Assembly (NCBI RefSeq): GCF_000151315.2
Contig: NW_011887296.1
Span: 1,421,131 to 1,485,130, forward strand
Reading direction: 5' to 3'
Origin: Capsaspora owczarzaki ATCC 30864
Taxonomy: Eukaryota; Opisthokonta; Filasterea
DNA length: 64,000 nucleotides
Position numbers and translations under genes: made by a program. This document shows positions 21,199 to 32,101 of the stretch, one piece after another (the stretch's first letter is position 1; every line of letters begins with the position of its first letter). The notes below the pieces were generated by a model, which saw nothing but the letters and a program-made list of their open reading frames with translations, was not told the origin of the DNA and searched no databases.

Positions 21199-24100
21199 AT
21201 GTCTGCGCGCGCCAAGCACTCGCCGTCATTTAAAAAACTCACCCAACTGCCACAGACGTCGCTGCCTCCGCTGCCGGCGCAGGACGAGGACTGGCTCGCC
21301 GTGTCGACCATCCGGAGCGACGCACAGCAACCCGCGGCCAATTTAGCAGTCGGTGCTCAGAGCAAAAGCAGACCCGAGTCACCAAACGCCGACTCTGCAA
21401 GCACCGCCGCCAAAGCACCCCAGCCAGACGCTGAAAATGCACTCAGTTCTCAGACAAGCCCCCAGGAATGTTTGGGCGGTGCCGGATCGGACAACAACAC
21501 CGCTGCCATTGGCATCGCTGGCTCAGGAGCGTTCGCGAAACTTGCTGTGGTTGACGTCACTGTCGCAGCCGGTGTGAAGGATGCACTCCGCGTTGTCATT
21601 GCCCTGCCAGCCAACGATGCTGCCTGCAGCACTTTTGTCAAATTGCAGAGCCAGCGCGAGGTACTGCTGGAATCGCCGACGCTGGTCGTGCCGTCGCCGG
21701 CTTTGCCAGCGCCCAAAACGGGCATTTCGCCCCTTAAGCTGTATGGTCGCTTTCTCGGAAAGTCGCCCTCGCCTCCTCCTCCACCACCAGGGCCCGGCCA
21801 ATCGCAATTGAGCACGTCGACAGCTGCGACGACAACGGCAGCACTCCGGGACGACACGTTCGTTCTGCTGGAGGCGACCATTCCTTGTAGCGTTCTCGCG
21901 ACGGTCGACACCAACCTGGGCGCGATTACACACCTCACCGACGCCAACCTTCCGCTGCCCACCCCACCGAGCCTCCTTGGCAAGTTGACGGGCTGGGCCT
22001 CCTATGCGAGCTATTGCAATGACCTCAAGGTGTACTTCAAAGCGTACTGGGAAAAGTCCAAATTCCATCGCCAGGAGCTTCGCGACGTGCTCTTGAAGTG
22101 TGCCACCGTGCACAACCTCTACTTGGACGACGACAGCGTCACCGACGTTGTGGAGCCGTTTGGCGAGTTTAACTTTCGCGCTCTGCAGAAGAAGGTCGAC
22201 GACGCGCGGGCGACGCTGAACCTTGCCAAGGACAACCGCAACAAGGCACTGGCCAAAGACCGACACGAGCGGTCTTTGGCGAAAGCGGAGCTGCGTCGCA
22301 AGCGGATTGCGGCCGGGTCGGCGGATCAAGCAGCAAGCAGCAGCAGCAGCAGCCAGTACTACATCAGCAGCAGCCGCCACCCCGGTCGAACCCTCCGAGC
22401 CTTCCGAGCCTGCTGGTAGTAGTACTGACGCCAACCCTATCACGAATAGTGACACCAGCGTGGGCCCACTCTCTTCCAGAGAATGTTTAAAGCTGCCTGC
22501 CGAGCTTTGCAACAACTTGGACGATGCTCTCATTGCCGCGGGCGCCGAGCTTGCCGCCGCAGAAAGCGCGCAGTTCCGCTACAGCATCGAGGCCGTCGAG
22601 CAGGAGCTGGAACTTGCCGTAAAGGAAGCGCAACAGGCTGCTTCAGCGAAGGTCGATGCAACTCAAGCGGTGGCTGCCGACCTCGTCCACGACGAGGTGT
22701 TTGTCGAATTTCTGCAAGACACGTTTCACGAAGTGAGCAAGCTGGCTGACAATCTCAAGAAGGACGTCCTCCGCGCAATCTCTTCACACCAGCTCATCGA
22801 GCCAATGCTGCTCACAACCGGCGGCAAGGCTCGGTATCGGCAGGAGGTTGCAGAGCTGGCCAAGGTCAAAAAGCATCTCGAGAACGTTCTGCAGCGCGTC
22901 CGCCAACACGTTCTCGAGGCACAAGTGGATGTCAATGCGCACTACCTGTCACGAACGGCAGCTGCCATCAAGGCGGCCGAGGCAGCGTCGAGCTCCGCGT
23001 ATGAGTTGTTTGATCTCAAGAATCTGCAAGCGGCCTTTTTCAACCAGAAACAGGCACTCGATATTGAGCTGCTAGAGAATGCGGTAAGCGGCAACGTTTT
23101 ACTTGTTTTTGTTCTTTGCTCGGCATTCACTTTTGTGTGTTTTGTCCTTGTTTTTGTTTTTTATTTTTCTTTCAAACACAACAGCTCAAGCAAGCGCAGG
23201 AGGCGCAGGTTGTGGCCAAACTTTACCACGAAGAGTGGCAAGCCCGCCAGCTGGCCTTCCCCAAGGACGTGCAGATCGAGCAGCAAGTCAAGCTCCACGA
23301 GGCAGCCTATGCGGAACAGAGCGCGGCTTTGGCTGATTTGCGCCGAACCATTGTGAGTTGTTGTCGTGCTTGGAGCTCATTCTGCGCGCTCAGGAGCTTA
23401 CGAGCACTGATTTTGGGCGTTCGTGCGTTTAGGAGCAAAAGAAGCAAGCCATCAAGCGCACCATGAGCAGTCGCCGAGCTGATGAGGTCAAGATGAAACC
23501 ACGCATCGAAATCCAACAAGTACGCCAACCACGATGGAGAGATTGTGATCGATTCATTGTGGTCTCACGTGTTTGTGTTGATTGCGAGCAGCGTCATGAA
23601 CAGAGCAAGATGAGCCCAGCGCCCAAGAACGATCTGGCTCGGCGACCGAAGGTAACCATCGTGAAGGGTGGCTCGTGGGCTGTTCAGTGAAGTCGCTTAC
23701 AGCTTTTTTTAACATGCACACTTGCACACACGTAGAAGCCCGAAACGATGAAGGCAGAAGACGCCAAACGAGATGAATCAACCCAAAAGAAGAAGGTCGA
23801 GCGGAAAGCTTCAAGCCTCCCGAAAAAGCAACTCGCAACCCCGCCTGCGCCAATTGCACCTGTGTCATGTCAGGAAACTCGCGCTTCTCTAGCAGGAGCA
23901 GGCCCGGCCGCGGTCGTGGCGACCCAGGCGGCTGTGGCTGCGAGATCGTCTCCTCCTCCTCCTCCTCCTCCGCCAGCATCGATGCCTGCAGCTCCCGCAG
24001 TAGCTGCTTCACACGTTTCGACGACTTCGCGGTCGAGCCTTTTGACCGAAATCACAAATGGGTTTGCCCTTCGGAAGGTTGAAACCAAACAGCAACCCGA

Positions 24101-24230
24101 GCCCAAACCCCAACCGGCAGCCAGCGTCGGTGCTGGTGGCTTGCTGAACGCGATTGTTGACAATCCAAAGTTCAAGTCGCTCAAGAAGCAAACGGAGAAT
24201 GCCGATGCGGACCACGAGCAAGACTTTTAG
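21199..24230 (+). CDS. JMY/WHAMM-like actin nucleation-promoting factor
   Basis: Exons: 21199-23083, 23185-23352, 23433-23519, 23592-23651, 23736-24230 (roughly 900 aa). An N-terminal region (DEDWLAVST resembles the conserved start of JMY/WHAMM) is followed by long charged coiled coils. Then come a polyproline stretch (about 23950-23985), a WH2 actin-binding motif (LLTEITNGFALRKVE), a second basic/hydrophobic helix-like segment (GGLLNAIVDNPKFKSLKK) and an acidic tail ending EQDF. This order is that of JMY/WHAMM proteins, which activate Arp2/3 and nucleate actin. The usual tryptophan in the acidic motif is absent. In exon 1 the frame shifts by one within a CAG/AGC tract (about 22317-22356). 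This is either a 40-nt intron, a length error in the repeat or a real disruption. The other junctions keep phase. Confidence 0.7.
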
Positions 24231-24611
24231 ATTGAGTTGGGTTACTCAAAAAGAGCGTATTGCACAGTGTTTGCTCTTGATCTGCTTGGATGCGCACGTT
24301 GCCTTTGATGAAATTATAAGTGGACATGTCTCAGTCTTAGTTTTTACAGTCACCTTTTGTTTGCTGTTGCTTTTGCTTTTTCTTCGGGTATTTTGAAGCG
24401 TTCCCCCGCTTTTGCTGTTGCTTTTGCTTTTTGCTCCGGGTTTTGATTTTTCGTGGAGCTGGGATACCTTCCATCCATCCCATTCTCTCCTTTGTAGAGA
24501 CCAGTCTACAAACTTGTCCGGGTCCCCAAATTGCAATCAATCACACTCGGTTGCTGCTCTTTTTAGCTCAGCGGGATTTTTTTTTTTTCTTTTTTTTTTT
24601 TTTGCCGGGCA
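24231..24611. other. Intergenic spacer
   Basis: 381 bp between the JMY-like stop and the next start, tandem orientation. T-rich, with a run of about 23 Ts (one C interruption) ending just before the downstream ATG, and a repeated GCTTTTGCTGTTGCTTTTGC-like segment near 24365-24430. No gene seen. Confidence 0.5.
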
Positions 24612-27600
24612 ATGGTGAGCATGGCAACTCCGTCGTGTTCTGCTGAAGCCGGACTGCTGCACCACGAGCCGAGCGGCCTCGCTGGCAATGTGTCTGCCTC
24701 AGACAAGCTCCTGGAGCAGCAGTCGCCCGCGCCGTCCAGCAGCAGCAGCGGACGGTCGGAGCACAACCTCACTCCCGACGCTGCTACACCTTCGTTCGGA
24801 CTGTTTGGCCTGTCGTCGTCCTCCGCCGCCGCCTCTCCCGCATCGCTCCAATCGCACCCACAGCAGCAGCAGCAACAGCAACAACAACATCAGCAGCAGC
24901 AGCAGAACAAGCCGCAGCCAAAGGTCATTGGGCACAATCTCGTTGTCGCCGTCTCATGCACAGCGTGCCGCTCCGCACACCGCGCGTGCGATGGCCAGCG
25001 CCCCTGCGGCCGATGCGTGCGCCTGCAGCTCCCCAAGGCCTGCGAGGACCCCTCCGCCACCCGCCGCGGCCGCCCGCCCAAGGAAGACAAGGACGACGCC
25101 GCAACGCTCGCTTCAGGCGCATCATCGTTCCTCTCAGGTTTGGGCCTTTTTTTTTTTTTTTTTTTTTTTTTGATTTATTTATTTATGCTTCAGATCATTT
25201 ATTGGGCTTTTTTTTCCGCATTGGCTTTTTTTTTCTTTGCTTTTGACTCGCTCACTTGGGGGGGGGGGGTCCGCTTTTGTTTTAAGAGTAATGTCAATGA
25301 TGAAGAGAGGGACCGTTGCGTGCTGAGCGGAAGGACGCTGGAGGTGGTGGAGAAGAACAGAGCGGCGGAGGTCTGACTGTCATTTTCCATTACAAACTCC
25401 CGCTCGACGAAATGGAGCGCATTGTGAGGCGGCTGTGACTGGCCAGAGTGCGTGAGTGCGGTGAGAATTGCGTGTCCTGTTCCTTGCACATCCGCCTGGG
25501 GGGTGGTGGAGGAGGGAAGATCCGTCACGTGGCAATGTGTGGCTGCCAATGTTATCGTCGCCTTATTTTTTTTTTTTCCACCGCTCTAATCGCCGCCAGT
25601 TCGTGGCATGGCCGCCACTCATCGTTGGTGTGTTCGCCTCTGTGCTTTGAATGCGAACAATGCGAACAATGAGAAGCAAACGAAAGTAAACGAAAGCAAA
25701 AGAAGGGCACAAAAAACAAACACAAAAGCTGGAAAGTTTAGTTTCCGCTCAAAACCTCCGCAATGCAATTTCAATACGGCTTCTCAAAGTTGGCGGGTTT
25801 TCAAACTCTTGGAAGACGGCATCGGTTTCAATGTTTCGTGTTCCTTTATACTCGCGGGATTGGGTGATTTTCAAAGCGATATGGGTTTTCGTTGCATTAT
25901 GCGTATTGAGCTGGTAATTGATCGCTGACAACGGTGTATCGCTTGGCTTGTTTGGGATTGTCAAACCTTTGCAGATAACGAGACAGACTTGCTCGCAGAA
26001 TCTATCGCTGCGGTAGAGCCAAAGCCAAGTAAGCCGAAACAACAGGCACGCCGCAAAATGTCGGACTCGTCTCCGTCGCCGCGCTCATCGTCGACGAGCG
26101 AGATTGGTAGCGCTGTTTCACTGCCAAAGGTCGCATTGCCGAAGGGTGGAGGATCGACGGGCAGTGACACACTCTGGCTCAACGCGCTTGCTGATGTCGC
26201 CTCCGCCTCGCCAGCAGGTTGGTCGAGCTCGGCTGCGAACACGCCGCTGATGGCGAGCACTTCTACCGTCGGCACTCCCGTGCATGTCGGCACTGCGCTC
26301 AATCTCGACGTTGCCCAGTCCTACACCAACGCTTCTTCCTCTTCCTCCAGCTCATTTTCTCCTCTAACATCCTCGCCTGCTGTACTGTTGGCGCAAAGCC
26401 TACAGAGCTCTGTCGTGCAGCAACCGCAGCAGCAACTACAGCAACAGCAAGTCTCAATGGCTGTGCAACAAATGCCACAGGTATGGATGCCCGCGAATGG
26501 CTGGTCTACCCAACCGGCGACCGTAACCACACCCGTGCAGTTTGCAGCACCCTTCAACTCTTGGGGCCAAAACACCACCACGTACTTCCAGCAATCCTTC
26601 GTCCCACATCAGCAGAGCGCAACGCATTTCGTCGCCGCTCAGCCAGCCGTGTACTCGATTGTCCAACCGCAGCAGCAGCAGCAGCAGCAGCAACAGATGC
26701 AGCAGCCATCGCTGCAGTCTCACTCCATTCAAATGCAGATAGCGCAACCTTCCTACATGCTTCCTACTCAACAAGCACCATTTCAGCAACTTTCACAACA
26801 GCCGCAACAATCGTTTTCGCAGCAACCCCAACAACCCCAACAGCAACCCCAACAACAGCAGCAACAGCAGCAACAGCAGCACTTTGTTTCTCAACAACAC
26901 CCGCAGCAGCCCAGTAGTGTACAGTCGCAACAGCAGCAGGCACCACAGCAGCCGCAACAGCCACAAAAGTTGCAGTCACAACCTGTTCCTCAGCAGTTGG
27001 CTGTCCAGCCAACCAATCAGCAATTAGGGCTCGCTTCATCACTAGTTACACAGCCCAGTCAACAGCAATCGGTCACTGCAAGCCCGCAGTCATCCCCAGG
27101 CCGCGTTGCTCCTGCTGCGGTGGCGCAGACCGTCCCCGACCGGTCGCCCTCCATTCATACGCCCGATAAAACATCACCACTTGATTTCAACTTTGCTGTA
27201 AAACGACCAGCGTCGGAGGCATTTACTCTGGGAGACGAGCTCAGCAGCATTGGAGTCTCGGCAGATGTGTTGACGGAACCGCTGGGCTCGCCCGCGTTGG
27301 ACTCGCTGCGCTCCAAGCGTTCGCGGGCCACTCTGGAGTCGTTGGACGACGACGACCATGATGACAAAGAGTCAGTATCTACCGCTGCATCAGAGTTGCA
27401 AGTACAGACCAAACCCAATCCCACGACCGCGAGCAGCACCCAGCCAAGATCGGCCAGCGCGCTCGCACTCTCGTCCATCCACTCACCCGATTCCCTCCTT
27501 AACTTCCTGAGCACTAACGCTGACACTGGAGCCATGTTCTCCTTTGCCGACCTTGGCTTTGGGCTCTCTGGCTCCAACAACTGGCTGCCGCTCAACCCCG

Positions 27601-28650
27601 GGTTTGATTTGCCCTCCTTGTTCAATGCGGCCATTGCTCAAGTCAAGCCATTACCGACGTGTGTGTCGAGCGTGCCTGAATTGAGTACGTTCAGCCATGA
27701 TTTTGATGGGAGGGGACAGGAAAGGGGGGTGGCGACGTGCAATTTCATTCGCTTACAACTTTGTCGCATTTTCTTTCTTTTCTTTCCCGCCCTGTAGATC
27801 AAGTCAGCGACAACAAGCCTCTTATTGTCCTTGACAGCGACCGCCTTCTTCGAGCAGACATACTAGTCTGGCAGTCTCCGACGGCAAACTCGTCTTCCGA
27901 AGGTAATGTCCTTCTCCGATCCTTGTGGTTTTTGTTTTGACTGCCTCGCAAAAAAGGAACCTGTCTGCCGTTACTTCCTGTGCTCACAATGGGCGACCTT
28001 GCTCCTCTGCATCAGTGCTGGTCGCATATGACAATTGGAAGAGCCGGCTGTTCCCGTTGGCAATGCCACTCATGGACATTGCTGTGAGGATTCGCGAGCT
28101 CAACTACGAAATGATGAGAGGGGTCGTCGGATCGCTTCCGGAAATCAATGTGGTCAAGTCGACGACCAAGCGGCCGTTTGGTGCCATCCTGGAAGAAATC
28201 AAATCGCACACCACGCGTGGCGCCAGCGAGTTTGTCGATGTTGCAAAGGTTCTCTTCCGAAGGGCGCTCTTGAGTAACTTTGTCCCGTGGGAGCCCGTGA
28301 TGACCCCCGAGGCAGCGAACGCTCTCCGCATTCCGTACGTCGAGTGGGGCACGAACGCCATCATCCTGTTCGCAAACGATGAGCTGTGCCGGCTTGTCGG
28401 CTACACGACGGACGAAATATTTGCCGAAGTGCGGTTTGCGTACAACCTCCTTGCCGTCGAGGACAAGGACGCCTGCATGTTCATGCACATTTGTGCCGTG
28501 CTGTGCGGAGCCACGCACTACCAGGCCTCCTGCATTGGGCTGCATCGCCAAAAGTTCCGGATTCCCCTCCGCATGTGCTCCACCATCGTCCGCAGCAACG
28601 GCAATGGCGACTACCGCTACACGATTGCCTATTGCTTCCCCGCGCCATAG
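24612..28650 (+). CDS. Zn2Cys6 transcription factor with C-terminal PAS domain (ERT1/AcuK-like)
   Basis: Four exons (24612-25137, 25975-27684, 27798-27902, 28016-28650) give about 991 aa, all in phase. A Zn2Cys6 binuclear cluster lies at about residues 115-145 (spacing C-x2-C-x6-C-x5-C-x2-C-x8-C, within SCTACRSAHRACDG and PCGRCVRL). A basic linker follows, then long Gln- and Ser-rich regions typical of activation domains. The C-terminal ~200 residues contain a PAS domain (VEWGTNAIILFANDELCRLV). Zn2Cys6 plus PAS is the layout of the fungal ERT1/AcuK regulators of gluconeogenesis and respiration. Whether this protein has that role is inference. Intron 1 (837 nt) is unusually long here and carries homopolymer T and G runs. 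Zn2Cys6 factors are rare outside fungi and some amoebae. Confidence 0.88.
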
Positions 28651-30353
28651 GCTGTGATGTGATTTCTTTTGTTTGAGATTTGGAGTTGTTGTGATTTTTT
28701 TTTGTACAAAATCGATTCCCACTTGCTTTTTATCTGTCTTTCCCCCCCCCCCGCGCTCCCACATACATGCACGGTTTGCTCGCTGTTCCACGTGAACTTG
28801 ACCAAGCATTCATATTTTTGTCTTGCGCATCAGACTTGTCAACTCAGATCCACTCTTTTTTTTTTTTTTTCTTGTAAGGGTTTGGTCGCCTTTTTTTTTT
28901 TTAGTGTTGGTCCACACGCAGAACACTGGCTGCCACCACTTCAAAGTCAAAAGTGTTTCGTACAACATACCCCCCATGCGAAGAAGTGGGTAGAGTGAGA
29001 GTGTGAGAGTATGAGAGAGTGGCTCGATGGACGTGGGTCGATTTCTCCCCCAAAAAAAAAAAAAAAAAAAAAAAAAAGCAACCAGGATTTTGACCATTGA
29101 CGGTTTTTCGGTCGGGAGCGCAGTGCGCACGCGGAGTGGGGTAGAAGGGGGCAAGGGGGTGGGGAGTGCCGTCCTCGCATCCTCACTTGCGCCATCTGCT
29201 TCTCTGCCTTTCGCTTTGGGCCACCGCGGGCTCAATCCCGCCTGTCTGCAGCAGCCTTTCGTTTTTTCCCTTGTGCCTTCAACCTCACGATTTACTGTTT
29301 TTTATTATTATTGTTATTTATTATTATTATTTATTATTATTTTTATTATTATTTTGTGACGAATTTTGCCTTTTCCTTGTGCTTTCCGATGCTGCGCTTG
29401 CTGCTGGTGTGTGCAAAGCCACGCCTTGTCCTGCGTCTAGCTGAGTGATTCAGGCAAGGAAGGCGGGGGTGGGAGAGAGAGAGAGAGTTGGAGAGAGAGT
29501 TGGTTGGCAGCACAGAGGACCAAAGCAAAGCGAAGCAAAACAACCAGAATCGGCAAAAAAAAAAATAAATAAAATAAAAAAATAATAAAACCACAGCGAA
29601 CCACAATGCTACAATGCTACAATGCTGCTGATGATGCTGGCAGAGTGAGGCGACGAGAAGAGCGATGGGATGAGAGATGGGATGGGATGGGATGAGGTCA
29701 GAATGGGGGCATCCGTGAAGGGGGAACGAACGAATGGTTGAAAGAGAGTTGGTGCGCCAAGTTGTTTCGTGACCCCCTTTGCTTCACTGCTGCACCTCTG
29801 CGCAGTGGAGAGAGAAGTGGGGCCCTCTCAGGGAAGACGAATGGCGGCTTCTGCTGATCAGTTCCGCTGTGTGTGGCAGTGAGACGGGAACGAGCGTCCA
29901 ATCGCTTTTTCAGTCATTCGCTTCGTGCTTCTCCTGTGTGCCACTCTCGCATTCAACCCGCATCTCCCCGATTCTCGACACACTCTCTCAAATCGCCGAC
30001 ATCTTTTATGATGTTTCTCTGTGTTTGCTGTCGTGCCCACGCTCACTCACACTCACTCACGACCTTTTGCTTGTATTTGGATGTGAAACAACCACAGAGC
30101 TCCCCTTTTTTTTTCCCTTCTCACCTACATCCTCGCTTCTCGTCGCCCATTTGAGCGGAGCTTTGGATCCTTCTTTTTGCCTCCAAGTTTTTCCACACTC
30201 GAAGCACATTCCCTCCAAGTGTGCACGCGAGAGCGACTGGGCTTCGGAACGTCAAACCTTACTAGAAACAAAAACAACCCTTTTTAAGGTTGACCATCTC
30301 CTAAAACAGAACTCTGAGAAAACACTCCCATTCGACCTCTCTCCCTTATCACC
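28651..30353. other. Long intergenic region (1.7 kb)
   Basis: No domain-bearing frame was found on either strand. It contains several poly-T and poly-A tracts (for example 28857-28870 and 29049-29077), a TTA/ATT-rich patch (about 29300-29356) and a CTACAATG triplet repeat near 29608-29625. The last ~300 bp is the likely promoter and 5' UTR of the ankyrin-DnaJ gene. Confidence 0.5.
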
Positions 30354-31724
30354 ATGGGCAACAAGAAGATGGAGCAGCTGTTTGCTGCTGTTCGCGCCGG
30401 CGACGTGATTGAAATCCAAAAGGTGCTGGAAGCCAAGTCTGGATTTTGGAAGGGCACGTTCAAGGGCACGGTGTCCAACTCGAAAATGCTCGCCACGACC
30501 GCCGAGCGCGACGACAGCGGCAAGCTGCCTGTGCACATTGCCACCGAGTCTGGCAAGGCGCCCGTGCTCGCTTGCTTGCTCGACTATGGCGCGAGCGTGA
30601 CCGACAAGACAACGTACGGCGAAAGCTGCATCCACCTTGCCGTCCTCGCCAACCTGTACTCGATGGTCGAGTTCCTGCTGAACAAGGGCGCACACACGGA
30701 GGAGCGCGGCTCGATGCAAAAGACCCCCCTGCATTACGCTGCCGAGAGCGGCTTTGTCAACATTATCGAGCTGCTCGCCCAGAAGGGTGCCAATCTCGAC
30801 AGTCTGAACGAGGAAAAGAACACGCCGCTCCACTTGGCGGCAATCCGCGGCCGCGCTGATGCCGTGCGGGCGCTCATTGCCCTCAAGGCCAACCAAGACC
30901 TCAAAAACACTGCCAGCAAGAAGGCCGTCGACGTTGCCAAGGACGACGCCACCAAGGCCGCCTTCTCCGGCAAGCCTGCTGCCGGCGAGACTGCCAGCGG
31001 CAAGCCTGCTGGTCCCGATTACTACGAGGCGCTGGGTGTCCCACGCGATGCCAGCGCGGCCGACATCAAGAAGGCCTTCCGCAAGCTTGCCATCAAGTAC
31101 CATCCCGACAAGAACCCGGAGGCCAAGGACCTGTTCCAGCTCATCAACGAAGCCAACGGCATTCTCGGCGACGAAAAGCTCCGTGCCATCTACGACCGTG
31201 ACGGCGCACACGGCGTTAAAGCCGAGCAAAAGCGCGACATGAAGAAGGGCCCCAACCGCGCAGCAGACGACCTCGACGACATTTTCAAGAACATGAACGT
31301 GCATGGTGTGACTGACGAGTTTGACCACCCATCGCCCAACGTGTCGACGGCTCCCTCCACGACCACCATGCCCTCTGTGGCCTCGTCCTCAACAAACTTC
31401 CCCGAGGCATCGGCCGCCGGAGGTGTGGACGTCGACTTGGCTGACCTGGAAAAGCTCCAGCAAAACTTTGACGAGTCTCACTTCATCAATGCCACTAGCG
31501 GCAAAACTGGCCGGACTGAGAGCAATTCTGGTGAAAAGGCACCGAGCTTCTTGGACATTTTTGCAAACCAATCCAGCACGCTCAAGCCCGAGGCCAAGCC
31601 GGCTGCAGCACCTGCTCCCGCCCCGGTTCCCGCTGCCGCTGCTCCGTTGTCGCCTGAAGACTTCAAAATCGATCCCATCGATGTTGATCAATTCTTTGCT
31701 GACATTGAGGTCCCCACCGTGTAA
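30354..31724 (+). CDS. Ankyrin-repeat protein with DnaJ domain
   Basis: An intronless frame of 456 aa. Ankyrin repeats occupy about residues 50-200 (for example [20 protein letters not shown] and [20 protein letters not shown]). They are followed by a J domain at about 222-284 with an intact HPD motif ([10 protein letters not shown]), which should stimulate an Hsp70 partner. The C-terminus (about 330-456) is Ser, Pro and Ala-rich, ending in an acidic/aromatic segment. MGNKKMEQ at the start is a candidate N-myristoylation site (Gly2). J proteins with ankyrin repeats recruit Hsp70 to specific clients, probably defined here by the ankyrin face. Codon use matches the neighbours. It converges with the TyrRS gene. 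Confidence 0.92.
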   Translation: MGNKKMEQLFAAVRAGDVIEIQKVLEAKSGFWKGTFKGTVSNSKMLATTAERDDSGKLPVHIATESGKAPVLACLLDYGASVTDKTTYGESCIHLAVLANLYSMVEFLLNKGAHTEERGSMQKTPLHYAAESGFVNIIELLAQKGANLDSLNEEKNTPLHLAAIRGRADAVRALIALKANQDLKNTASKKAVDVAKDDATKAAFSGKPAAGETASGKPAGPDYYEALGVPRDASAADIKKAFRKLAIKYHPDKNPEAKDLFQLINEANGILGDEKLRAIYDRDGAHGVKAEQKRDMKKGPNRAADDLDDIFKNMNVHGVTDEFDHPSPNVSTAPSTTTMPSVASSSTNFPEASAAGGVDVDLADLEKLQQNFDESHFINATSGKTGRTESNSGEKAPSFLDIFANQSSTLKPEAKPAAAPAPAPVPAAAAPLSPEDFKIDPIDVDQFFADIEVPTV

Positions 31725-32101
31725 TTTTCCCCTTCTCTAGTCACTCGAGTCACTCGGTGTTTGCCTCTCAATATTCCTCTTACAATTCAATGTTATTGCT
31801 TTTTTTTTCCTTACTGCACGTCGTGGTTCACGAGCGCTTTGATTACTTTTTTTTTTGTAGATGTCTGGCTTTTTTGGTTTTTTTTTTTCGATGATTAAAA
31901 AAGCTGGTTCCATAGTTTAACGAAATAGCCACCACCATGCATAGTCCTTGCCCCTCCTCCGAAAACAACAACGAAAAGCAATGGTCAAGAGCGAAGCTTG
32001 TATTGCCCAACAAAAAAACAACAACCACAAACCACGACAGGAAGCGAATCACAACGAGCCAAAAAAACTAAAAAGTTCACATTCACCAAAGTGTGGTTTG
32101 A
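31725..32101. other. Convergent spacer
   Basis: 377 bp between the tail-to-tail ankyrin-DnaJ and TyrRS stops. It has several short T and A runs and no gene. Confidence 0.5.

Noticed and set aside
21523-22533. 336-codon frame on the minus strand
   Set aside because: It is antisense to the JMY-like coding exon; the codon bias of the real gene keeps the opposite frame open.
30252-31328. 358-codon minus-strand frame
   Set aside because: It is the antisense shadow of the ankyrin-DnaJ gene, with repetitive Val/Leu/Gly composition and no domain.
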